From: Kalaharituber pfeilii
Taxonomy: Eukaryota > Ascomycota > Pezizomycetes > Pezizales > Pezizaceae
Reading direction: 5' to 3'
NCBI GenBank assembly: GCA_015179045.1
Contig: WHUZ01000041.1
Coordinates: forward strand, 372,001-436,000
DNA: 64,000 nucleotides
The position numbers and the translations under genes were made by a program. Shown here one piece after another: positions 33,619 to 43,123 of the stretch. The notes beneath the pieces were generated by a model that saw nothing but the letters and a program-made list of their open reading frames with translations, searched no databases and was not told where the DNA came from. How positions within the stretch are numbered: the first letter of the stretch is position 1; the number at the start of each line of letters is the position of its first letter.

Positions 33619-34866
33619 TAGTGTTTGCATCGGTCCAAGTCGGTACAAGTCGGTTTTTCGGTACAAGTTTTCACTTTAGACTGACACCAACTTGCTCCAA
33701 CAAGTCGGTTCTTTTTTTTAGGAAAAACTTGTCCGACAAGTTGAATTTTTTTTTTTTTTTTTTTTTTTTAATATCATTACTCGCGTGCCGCCCTGGGGGC
33801 TATGGCGAGATTAGTTACATGAGATTAGATACATATGAAGGTAGAAGAAAAGGAATAAGAAAAGATCCTGTGTGTCTCCTATGCCCCTGCCCACTCCAAG
33901 ATGTCTCTTAGTGGGTCTGTGTCCTTGCTCTTCGGAGGAGTGACCAAATCTTGCATGCCCCCTGGCCACTTTCGTTTCCATGTCCTGCACCTAGTGAGCA
34001 CATGTTCAGTAGTCTCCTCCTCCTCCTCACACCATCGACATTCTGGGCTGTCTGCTTTCCCGATTTCGTACTGCCATTTCCGTAGTAACTTGCCGCCCAG
34101 TATTCCTGCTAGTGTGGCTATGTGTCGACTTCCAAGTCTTGTCAAGGGACGGTAGCTGAGCCCTAGCCGGTTTCTCTCTGTGGCGCGCTGATGTCTCGAG
34201 GTTTGTCGTATCCCATCTTCTGTTATGGTTTCATCTTGGTAGGGGAGGCATGTGCCTATTTTCGCAGCTGTGTCTGCCTCGGTGTTCCCTTTGACTCCTA
34301 TATGGGACTTGACCCACATCACTGCAACGTCCCAGTCACCTCGGTCTGTTCTCGCTTTCCAGGCGTCTCTAACCAGTTTTGCCGGTCCTTTGTGGGTGGG
34401 CTCTCCCTGGGCGATCTTTAGGAGCTTGGATATCGATACCTTAGAGTCGGTTATGATCAGGAGTTTCCCAGCTTGATTGCGTAATGCTTCGCTCATGGCA
34501 ATGAGTTCTGCATCATTGACAGTAGTCTGTTCCCCTAGGTATGTGGAAGTAGAGGTGTCTTTTGCGTAGGTGCCTAGGCCTGTCTTGTAATCTATCCTGC
34601 TCCCATCAGTGTAGACGGAGTTCCACCCCTCATCCTCGGCATTGGCTATGGCATTCTCGAACTCGAGCTTGTCTGGACAAGTTGAAAATAGAGCCAAAAA
34701 CCGACTTGGACAGGGATTATTTGTATGGTGAAACATAAAATTTTTAACTTGTATCTGTTTCAACTTGTCGGTTGGGCAAGTCGGTTTTTTTTTTGGAAGA
34801 AAACCCAACTTGTACCAAAAACCGACAAGTTAAACTGACAAGTACTTGTAACCGATGCAAATACTA
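33619..34866. mobile_element. hAT-like MITE (TAGTGTTTGCATCGGT) containing a LINE
   Basis: The ends TAGTGTTTGCATCGGT and, inverted, TAGTATTTGCATCGGT sit between perfect 8-bp duplications CTTGTTAG (33611-33618, 34867-34874). The interior repeats ACAAGT/ACTTGT and CCGAC motifs. Without the LINE it is about 310 bp. A detached end (AGTAGTGTTTGCATCGGTCC) recurs at 35186-35210. Confidence 0.85.
33746..34675 (-). pseudogene. Lineage 2 LINE, 5'-truncated (930 bp)
   Basis: Target duplication GACAAGTTGAA (33735-33745, 34676-34686). T run, inverse hairpin (TTACTCGCGTGCCGCCC), then a frame to 33879 that stays open through RNase H (VYTDGSRIDYKTGLG, VNDAELIAMSEAL, VMWVKSHIGVKGNTEADTAA) and the zinc knuckle CRWCEEEEETTEHVLTRC. 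It is intact over the part that was inserted, so it is young. Confidence 0.9.
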
Positions 34867-35217
34867 CTTGTTAGCCAGTATTGAAAGCTCCCGGATTTCC
34901 CTTGAAGATTGAAATATAGTTGCATCCCTATTAGGCCTTTCTCCAATATATGGTTGATGTGTGACTTTGTAGACCCATCTCTCTAGAACTTATAAGCAAG
35001 TTCATAATCCTTAGCTGTATAGAATGGTGCCTAGGGATGCCAATTGGGGCAGACATGAGACGGACGGTCGTACGCTCTAATGGGCAAGCCAGCAGACCCC
35101 GGATGCTGGATAATCCTTGTAGGATGCATCATAAGGGATGGCAGTTTATTCTCAGCAGCGAGGTCATCATTTATTGCATAAGCAAGAGTAGTGTTTGCAT
35201 CGGTCCAAGTCGAGGTA

Positions 35218-36345
35218 TTTAAGGAGGAAGAGGGAGAGGGAGGAAGCGGAGAAGAGGAGGAAACAGTCGGACGAGGGTGGGGTGGGTTGACGAGTTGGGA
35301 GCTCTATACTAAATAATGAGCAACGCCGGAGAAGTGAACGAAGAAAAAATAATCAAAAGCAACTTCGTGTTATGCATATCTGTATATATATGGCTCTGGA
35401 AGCCTCGCCCTTGTACAAAATAAATTAACGAATTCAGTCTTAACGCATCTTGTGATATTTCGGATTACATTTCCCTCAACGGATTCAGCGGGTATATTTT
35501 TCTCTTTCCTTCGTCTAGACTACGCACGCATATGACCCGGCTCCTGAGTTTTTCAGGCTTTACTTGAGAGATCTCACGCACTTTTAGAGTGGGCAAACTT
35601 GATTGCGAATGAAGCTACACGGATTAGTGCTTTTTTTTTCACTTGATATCCTGTCGACGGAATTTTTGTCCTTTGCGGCCGGTTGACGTATGTATATGTA
35701 GCCGTACGGGTATCAAAGTTAGACTTGGCATTACACTATACACGTACGGGTATTTGGCATCAGTCTACGGTTCTGGAATATGCTACGGCCTAGCTTCAAG
35801 TGCCGGCTCTGAGAATAAGTGCCGGCTCTGAGAATGGACCATTTTTTTGCCCATTTGAACAGTGCCTAAACTTGTGTCAGCAATACGATGCAGAGCCTCA
35901 TCAAGCGCCCATGGTGATCTAAGCTTGGAGTCAACATCTCATTTCATTTACTGCGCAACCTACCATAATGTGACCCCAATGCCTGCAATCACTCCTCGCA
36001 ATCTGCAGATCGAGGAACTCATGCTTTCGCAATCTCTGTTTGTAACAGCAAAGCCTGTCTTGCCTAGCTGTGTCTTCCTCAACGAGCTCAACATCATGTT
36101 TCGCAAACAGAGGGCATCACAGGTGCAAAGGCGTGGCGAGTAACAGGAAGGGCCGGGTAGGGGTGTTCGTCTCCAGGCGTTTTTGCTGTGAAGAGGAGCG
36201 TGGGATGTGGAGATTCCATGAATTGAGGTGGCTTGCCTCTTTGCCATTGTGAACTGCACATGACTTGGGCTAGAATTCACCGTAATCGCGGGCGATAAAC
36301 GGAAACCAGTATGGGAAAAAAAAAAAAAAAAAAAAAAAAAAAAGC
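35218..36345. other. Unassigned DNA ending in poly(A)
   Basis: It starts with a purine-rich tract (35218-35280). Only short frames follow, none recognised. A 28-base A run at 36316-36343 marks the end of an unidentified plus-strand retroelement that abuts copy C. Confidence 0.4.
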
Positions 36346-36614
36346 AGACACCTTTCTATGGAACTAACCCTTAGTCCCCCATCCAGGACTTCTTGTTCAC
36401 TTTCCTCTTCTTCAGTGCATCTGATTCTACGCGAGATTCCTCTCATCAGTGCTTTGCATTTCTCTTCGTCACTCCTGCCACCCTTGTTCATATCGTTTTC
36501 TTATTGTCCCATTGTCTTAATGCTCCATGAATCCTTTTCTCGTCGCAATTGTGAAATCCCTCGAGCACTTCTCTTTCCTAGCTTTCATTTGCTTTTTCAT
36601 TTCTCTCTTTGCCT

Positions 36615-36912
36615 TAGTGAGCGGCACGAGCCGAGCCAGCTCGAGCTCAAACGAGCCAAGATCATGCTAGTGTTTTTCTTGCCAGCTCGCTAACATGCTT
36701 AGCCAGTGCAAGTTTCATAAACTGTAAATACCTAATATAGTCATAATTAGAGACTTCGAGCTCATTCTGACCTACCAACAACTTCGAAATGCTCAATTTA
36801 GCTGATAGTAGTGAGAAAGATGAAAATTTAGCTTAGTTTAGCTTGTCAATATTATATATATAATCAATCTAGGCTCGAGCTAGCTCGAGCTAGCTCGTGC
36901 CGCTCACTAGAA
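36615..36912. mobile_element. hAT-like MITE (TAGTGAGCGGCACGAGC), about 295 bp
   Basis: 8-bp duplication CTTTGCCT (36607-36614, 36913-36920), with three extra bases (GAA) before the right copy. Copy A is uninterrupted (AGGCAAAG near 14245-14255). It is closely related in its interior to the copy at 62170-63144. Confidence 0.85.
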
Positions 36913-37150
36913 CTTTGCCTCTCTCTACCTCGTGTACCTTTCCTTCACTCTTGTTCCTGATCCTATTCCTTTCCCTCTCATTTAACCCCTAGTTTCTTTC
37001 CTTGAGTTCTGGCCACCACCACTACTTATTCATTTCGCATAAGTCGTTGACCTTATCAGTGTAAAGCTATTCACGAACGGGAGAGATAGAGATGCCGTTT
37101 AGTCTAGAATAGAGAGGAGCAAGAGGAGCAAGAGGAGCAGGATTATATAC

Positions 37151-37228
37151 TTTTCCTTTTTTTTTTTATTATCACCTAACCCTGCATATAGGCTACTAGC
37201 CTATGACAGGGACCCATATACGGGGCCA
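37151..37228 (-). mobile_element. Short lineage 1 retroposon, shared with copy A
   Basis: T run, ATCACCTAACCCTGCATATA, then GGCTACTAGCC and GACAGGGACCC. Orthologous to 13945-14018, so it is older than the duplication. Confidence 0.7.
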
Positions 37229-37539
37229 AGTGAGATACATACAGTGGAGAGTAAGTGGTTGGTCAAATATCAGTGCAGCATTCCCCAAGTCTTGGCGACT
37301 AGTATCTAAGTAGGTAGTTTGATTGCTCCTCTTCAACTATCCTCCCTGTTCCAATCGATATTCTCCTCAGACACGCAGAGCCCTATTTCCCTCCATTAAT
37401 CTCACTATCACGCCGGGCCACTTGAATTCAGAAGGATCGAAAAATATCACTGGACTATCCAACCACAGCACATAGTGCAGCTTGTAACGAGAGTCCAATA
37501 AAACCAGTTTGCCATAATGGCAACCACCTCCAGCGAACC

Positions 37540-37601
37540 TTTTTCCTTTTTTTTTTTCATCTCACATAGCCCCGCTTGCGGCTATTCGTCATGGCAGGAC
37601 C
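37540..37601 (-). mobile_element. Micro-retroposon, lineage 1, shared with copy A
   Basis: Flanked by TCCAGCGAACC and TCCGGCGAACC. Orthologous to 11201-11258. Confidence 0.85.
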
Positions 37602-37734
37602 TCCGGCGAACCTCAACCTTGGGGTATTTCCCGCTTCGCCATACCATACTCCCCTTTTAATGCAATTCGGGCTCGTGCTGGTTTGCGGTCATCTGCCTTC
37701 GCCCTCTGGAAGCAATTGACGTATTTCCAGCAAT

Positions 37735-38521
37735 AATGCACTATACCCTCAATATAATTCTCGATATAATAATACCATTGATATAAGAATATGACCAGCT
37801 CCCCTCCCATACAAATTAAGAATATTTTCATTACAAGAAATATTCTTAATTTTTCTTGCTTAGTCATGTGCATATTCTAATATCGAATGTGCAATAATAC
37901 TAATTGGGGAGCTTCTCGATAAGAGATACCCCGCTTCTCATCATTTCCATGTACCCTATACACACACACTTGATCTAAAATGTAATTCATTATTATGATC
38001 AACTGTAGATTTCTTTGTGTGTGGAATTTACTTGAGTGAACCTCCTGATTCGATTCATATACTCATCATACCTCCTGCTGCAGCTCCTAAACGTCGAAAT
38101 TGGAACCAAGCCGAGCCGCGAGCGTCGAGATATATGCAGCACAAAATCCACACTGTGGCTGGTGGGCAATCAAACAGTGGTATAAGCAGAAGTACCCAGA
38201 TAAGACATGAACCTTTCAAACCAGTGATACAACATACGAAGGAGACAAGAATCACAGCCTTTCTTCCTTGTATGTATACCTACACTCCCAGTCAAAGAGC
38301 AGATGCTGATTGCCTGTATAACAATAGCAAAAGAGAACTAGCGATTGAGTAGAATTTAGTGTATGCCAGATGCGAGTTTATCTAGGCATTTAGTGTTGGT
38401 ATAGCTAGTGTCATGTATATTATATGGCTGAATCTCCACTCTACTTGATATAAGAATATATTCGATGTAAAAATATTGGCCTGCCACCCAACCATATTCT
38501 TATATCGAGAGTGTACTGTAT
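37735..38521. repeat. Two short AT-rich foldbacks (ATATAAGAATAT)
   Basis: 37735-37892 begins GCACTATACCCTCAATATAA and ends ATATCGAATGTGC. 38421-38521 is the equivalent of 10905-10975. Between them is ordinary repeat DNA with no recognised gene. Confidence 0.45.
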
Positions 38522-39443
38522 CCTGTATGGGTTGTATGATTGGTCCGCAGGTGTGTCGTGCTCAAGCTTTCTGGCTTGCGTGCCAAACCCTTGCAGAACG
38601 TCGTTGCTCGTATCGATTACTGCTGGCCGTGAAGCTATTTGACTAGCCCCTGACATAGCGGTGCCCACTGGGATCTGTTGGTATGGAGAAAGGCATATGT
38701 AGGATTGGGGCCTCACACTAGAACGAAGAGAGTGATCACCATTTGGTAAGGAATGTAATGGTATACATTATGCATATACTCTGCATAAGTTACCTCTAGT
38801 AGCTATGAGGGATCGATAGATAACACGGAGTAAAAATGACAAGCTCGCCTTCTCGATTCATAAGTTACCCCTGTGTGGTGCGATCCACAACTTAAACTCA
38901 TTAAGGTCCTTGAGTTTCCCTGCCCCACCGATAAGCTCCCCGGGATGGCTCGGGACAGGTACTTTTTACCTGTCCACTCAGGGACAGGTAGTTCCTTGTA
39001 CGGTAAGCGGATCGCCAGTGGCGTGCGCTAATATGCAGAAGTTTTCAAGGGTTACGATTCAGAGGTACCTAAGCCAAGATATTATGTACAATACCTGAAC
39101 ATCTAAATAGGTGCAGTGGAAGATACCTGGGACCTTGATGCAACAAGAATATCCTGCGTAGCTTGCGTATCCTCTTCAAGCTCAACTACACCTGAGGAGC
39201 CTTCTCTATGGCGCTTTCTAGTATTTCTTGCAGCAGCTGTTCATTCAGCCAACTCAGCAGAGGTCATAGCATGCACTTTAGCTTTTCCCTTGGTCTTATT
39301 CTGACGAAATTGATTTGAAGCTGGTGGTACAAATTGCTAGATAATTGGCTGAGCACCATGACTAGCAGGTGTGCTGGTGAACATTCATTGCGTGTGGCTG
39401 GTATGAGTATGCTACAAACATGCAAAAAGCTTTGCCTTCTCAC

Positions 39444-39502
39444 TATTTTTTTTTTTTGTTTCTAATATCATTGATCGCTTGCCACCCATAGGGCTATGGC
39501 GA
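39444..39502 (-). mobile_element. Micro-retroposon, lineage 2 hairpin (59 bp)
   Basis: T run, then ATATCATTGATCGCTTGCCA, CCCATAGGGCTATGGCGA. Target duplication TGCCTTCTCAC (39433-39443, 39503-39513). The 5' end is one base before the hairpin. Confidence 0.9.
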
Positions 39503-39580
39503 TGCCTTCTCACCAGTAAGGGTACCATATAACTGTCCTTGGTCATATACTGATTGTAGAAGGAGATGTCAGCCTTGGTT

Positions 39581-39624
39581 TTTTTTTTTTTTTTTTTTTT
39601 TTTATATCATTACTCGCATGCCGC
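39581..39624 (-). mobile_element. Micro-retroposon, lineage 2 (44 bp, 21-base body)
   Basis: T run and ATATCATTACTCGCATGCCGC only. Target duplication TCAGCCTTGGTT (39569-39580, 39625-39636). The insertion ends in the 3' arm of the hairpin. Confidence 0.9.
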
Positions 39625-41032
39625 TCAGCCTTGGTTAGTATATTGGTCCTGTGGCTGCTGTTGAGGTATTGTAATAGGTAGATCTGGAGGTACTTCTCTG
39701 TCGGGCATTGTCTATTTTATGGGTGCTATTGGACATTTGATTTGCCAGTGTGGATGGAGAAGCTAAAGAGAAATCTGTTGATTTGCATAAACAACAACTA
39801 CAAATCCAGTAACTGATGCATAGTCTTGAAGACGATGTAATACATCATTAATAAAAGCGTACTGCTCTTCAGTGATTGGAGTACTTCAATGAAGTTCAGG
39901 AATATCATATCTAATATTGCCTATTTAGGTATAAAAAGATATGCATAGGAGATAGGTATTGGTAAGAAGAATAAGACCGAGATGATAGGTAATGCTAAAT
40001 GTTAGGTAATGCTGATTGAGAGTGGGCATGGCAAGTTATTGAATAAGCAGAAAATATATGCCAGAACAGTTTTCAAGAGCCTTATATACTATTAAAGCTC
40101 TTCAGCCAAGTATTTACAAAATTGCGGTAACAGCTTTTTTTACTTATTATTCAGCCATTTACTATAGTAGGACGCAGTAACAACACAAGTACATAATAAA
40201 TGGTCTGTATTACTGGTAGACTTAATGGATGTATGGCTAACTTCGGGGGTAGTGGCAGTTGGGTTTATTGAAAGACCACCACGTCCTGGCTATCAAGTGG
40301 TAACTAGTAAATGATTCCGCGACAGCAGAGGCGAAAGAGAAAAGCTGTGAGTGGGTAGCAACCAATATCTTCGACATACATGAAGTTGTACTCCGGTACA
40401 TGCGAGGTCGCCACCCTTGAAAACTCTGCATATTAGCGCACGCCACTGGCGATCCGCTTACCGTACAAGGAACTACCTGTCCCGAGTCATCCCGTAAGCT
40501 CCCCAACTCTGACCAGATAGCACCTACCTTACTTAAATTCCATTTGTCCCTTCTCATATATAGAGATGCAAGCAGCTATTTTGACCTTGCATGGGGAGCC
40601 CACTTGAGGCCCAGCCAATAATTTTTCCAATGCCCTATCCGCAGTTGCTGGGGTACTTTTTCTTCAAAGGCTTTCGAGGGAAGAGTGTCAAGTGATGCAA
40701 GTGCAGCCTTGCAACCTTCGACGTTGATCCCTTAGGCCAAAAGCTCCCAAAGTCTCACACGGTTTCGTGCTGCACTCCTAGGTCCGCTGGAGGCATTTGT
40801 TAGCTTTTCTGCATCAAAAGTGGCATAAAGAGTTCATTTGTGGATGGAGCAACGGGCCGCGGCAGTCCCACAGAACTGATTGTAGTGTAGCAGACGGTGA
40901 ATGTAGGCTTATTTGACTGGCCAGCCATACTATTTGCAGAGGCGGCTGTTTGAAGATGGATGAGTTAGCTACAGTATCAGTACTTCTGTGAGAAGAGCAA
41001 GGGAAGGACCACATCTATGTAGATCCGCGTCC

Positions 41033-41071
41033 ACTCCGCACCGCAGCGGTTCCAGCTGCGGTGCGGAGTGT
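41033..41071. repeat. Perfect 16-bp foldback hairpin, copy C
   Basis: Arms CACTCCGCACCGCAGC and GCTGCGGTGCGGAGTG around the loop GGTTCCA. It is a GC-rich perfect stem between two gene regions of the repeat unit. Copy A has the same structure with changes and an insertion. Confidence 0.85.
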
Positions 41072-41390
41072 GAAATAATGTATGATTGTGTGGAGGTTGA
41101 TGCACTTCTTGATCGAAGATTAAGAAGATACAGAGCAGGAGGAGCAGAAGCCATTCTCCCTGAACTAGTGTGGCTTGGCAAATTCCCGTCATACCATAGA
41201 ACATACTTAAGAAACTGTACAGTTCACGGCTCATACAAGTATCTATCGCTTGTCCATCATAAAGTTCCCACAGATAGAGGCAAACGCTTGGTAGTTAACA
41301 ACCCGAATGCAGTCAGAGAGCGATTTCGGCACACCGATCATAAAGTCAACACCCACTCACATCCCAGTCTTGCTACGCAACATAATACAT

Positions 41391-41420
41391 AGAGTACTGA
41401 TATAAAAAAAAAAAAAAAAA
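41391..41420 (+). mobile_element. Micro-retroposon, lineage 2 (30 bp, 13-base body)
   Basis: Only AGAGTACTGATAT plus A, between ACATAATACAT (41380-41390, 41421-41431). The copy A site (about 9440) is empty. It is the smallest insertion here. Confidence 0.8.
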
Positions 41421-41551
41421 ACATAATACATTTACCATCTACTTCGTTTTCTTCAGTACCTCATTTGCCGGTCCAGTAACATAGGAATGTCGGGAAAGCC
41501 TTCAACGTCTTGTTTCTCAATGGCATTCAATACTACCCAAATGGCGATGAA

Positions 41552-42504
41552 TCAACTTGCATGAGCCCCCACCGCAGCCTTCCGCCTCCTTCTCATTTGA
41601 TCTAGAACAGCTATAATTGTAGCAAGTGCGCTCACAATACCAACGACAATACCAGCAATTTCCCCCTTTGAAAACCCATCCTTCCTATCGCCAACCCCAT
41701 CCCCTCCTGTGGAGGTTCCTGCATCGCTAGAGGTTTCGGTCTTATTTGGCACCACGGTTGTTGTGGAAACCTCCGTTGATCGCACTGTGGGCTCGTGAAT
41801 GGACGAAGATACTTGTTCAGAATTCAGGGCATCGAAAAAAGTGTCGGAAAAGGGTACTGTAGGCAGAGTAAGGCTTGTAGTTTTGGACGCTGAAGTTGTT
41901 AAGCGTGCGGAACGGCGTGACGTGGATTTTGATCCTGACTATACATGTATAAGGAATTAGTGATGTTCGGAAGAAACAGAAACTTTGATATTGCTATTGC
42001 CATTCCTGCACGTTTATGTACTGGAAAACGAGCTGCCAGCAGAGTCACATAGACCTGGTGTATGGTTTTGATGTTTTCCCTTCGGCAACTGCGACCGCTC
42101 TCTGATCATGGTAGTATTCAGTGGGAGGTACTTACAAGTTCATAACCCTTCATCTGACAATACTGTATAAACAATTCTTCTGCAGTATCAGGGTCACCGG
42201 AGATGTAAGGGCATTCAAGGACTGCACAACTTCGTGCTCTGCCTTGCGCTTCTTTCCATTTTGCCGGGCTGCATAGGCACTTGTTTGTCGCACAGCCAGC
42301 GGTGATATCCTGGCAAAAGAACGTCCGAGAACACCGGAGGAAACAATCTGCTAAGCATTTGGGATAAGCATCCCAATCTACATCGAGATCTCCGAAGTTG
42401 ATGAGGTCGTCATTGTTTTCTTGTCCACAAGACACCCCTATCAGGATGAGAATTAGTTGGAGGCTTAGGTTTAACCAGTGCCATGTGCCCAAGTAAGGAT
42501 CCAT
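41552..42504 (-). CDS. CFEM-domain single-pass membrane protein, copy C
   Basis: Exon 1 is 42504-42136, ending at the same GTAAGT donor as copy A; the last exon ends at 41552. The CFEM cysteines, Ser/Thr stalk, transmembrane helix (GIVVGIVSALATIIAVL) and RRRRK tail are all kept. Relative to A, exon 1 has three substitutions. The intron region differs by small indels (a GTAT unit near 41945), so its exact exon border is also unresolved. The promoter region is altered by an insertion at 42551-42693, just upstream of the start codon. Confidence 0.7.
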
Positions 42505-42550
42505 TTTATGTATAGGTGTAAATGTAGCTCAGGTGAAAGGCTGAAGAGAA

Positions 42551-42693
42551 TTTTTTTTTTTTTTTTTTTTTTTTTTTTCATTAATCGCATGCCGCCCTAT
42601 GGGCTATGGCGATATTTAAATACATAAAATAAGTGAAATATATGCGTCACTCTCATCTATTCTCCCCGTGCCCATTCCAAGATCTCCCGTATA
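42551..42693 (-). mobile_element. Lineage 2 LINE 3' fragment (143 bp) upstream of CFEM copy C
   Basis: T run, hairpin and about 80 bases of LINE 3' end (..CCATTCCAAGATCTCCCG). Target duplication AAAGGCTGAAGAGAA (42536-42550, 42694-42708). The copy A site is empty (about 8326-8340). It sits about 45 bases upstream of the ATG at 42504. Confidence 0.9.
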
Positions 42694-43123
42694 AAAGGCT
42701 GAAGAGAAGTAAACTGAAAAATAAACATCCACGCCGCCTGACGGTTACACAAAGTTAACCTGCATACCCCCCTAGATCAGCGAAGCCACGAGGCAATTCT
42801 TGGACACCACTTGCAGACATTTGCCAAAATAAGATAGGGGTACTGAAAGACATACCCACTTTATCTGATGCCAAACTTATACTGATAATTTAGTACAAGC
42901 TGTAATCATTAGCCTACAGTAATATATCATACCATTTAGCTGGATTTTTAATCTTCAGACAAACTGACAAGTAGTTTTCAGACTACACGTATCTGATCGG
43001 ATACTGTCGGAGATGAAAAATCGCGAATACTTTTTGGTCGAAAATCTATATAACAAATTGCCATAAAAAACAAGTATTCGCCCGGAGACCTGCAATTCTT
43101 AAGGAAACCGAGTCATGTAGGTA

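Larger units (their letters stand above)
32460..35150 (-). pseudogene. Plavaka-type transposase, degraded and split
   Basis: Minus-strand pieces in order: 35150-34875 (APFYTAKDYELAYKF, TKSHINHILEKGLIG), 33601-33389 (RHWMTWTDFLHPLIGTVYYR), 33283-32882 (NFSGDKYLWLLYMTIGNIDK, WIYIGLLPVSID) and 32885-32460 (HCNAYQLWRFDWLHGMMLSL). The D-K-T-H-L-T-N-F-S-G-D-K..Y.TIGNI and C-N-x-x-Q-L-W-R-F-D-W-L-H motifs are those of the fungal Plavaka (CACTA-related) family. Stops, frameshifts and a nested MITE with a LINE (33619-34866) make it non-functional. Confidence 0.75.
38941..40494. mobile_element. MULE-like TIR element (CGGGATGGCTCGGGACAGG), 1554 bp
   Basis: Perfect 9-bp target duplication TAAGCTCCC (38932-38940, 40495-40503); copy A is uninterrupted near 10405. 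The inverted repeats extend about 80-110 bases (..CGGTAAGCGGATCGCCAGTG..). Long TIRs with a 9-bp duplication are typical of Mutator-like elements. The interior has no intact transposase; a minus-strand tail (..KAKVHAMTSAELAEWTAAA) near 39300-39120 resembles a transposase C-terminus. It contains two micro-retroposons. A second member is at 59580-60388. Confidence 0.8.

Noticed and set aside
36316..36343. A runs at 36316-36343 and 55262-55287 as micro-retroposons
   Set aside because: Neither hairpin nor a clear target duplication is present; they may end other elements but I cannot show it.
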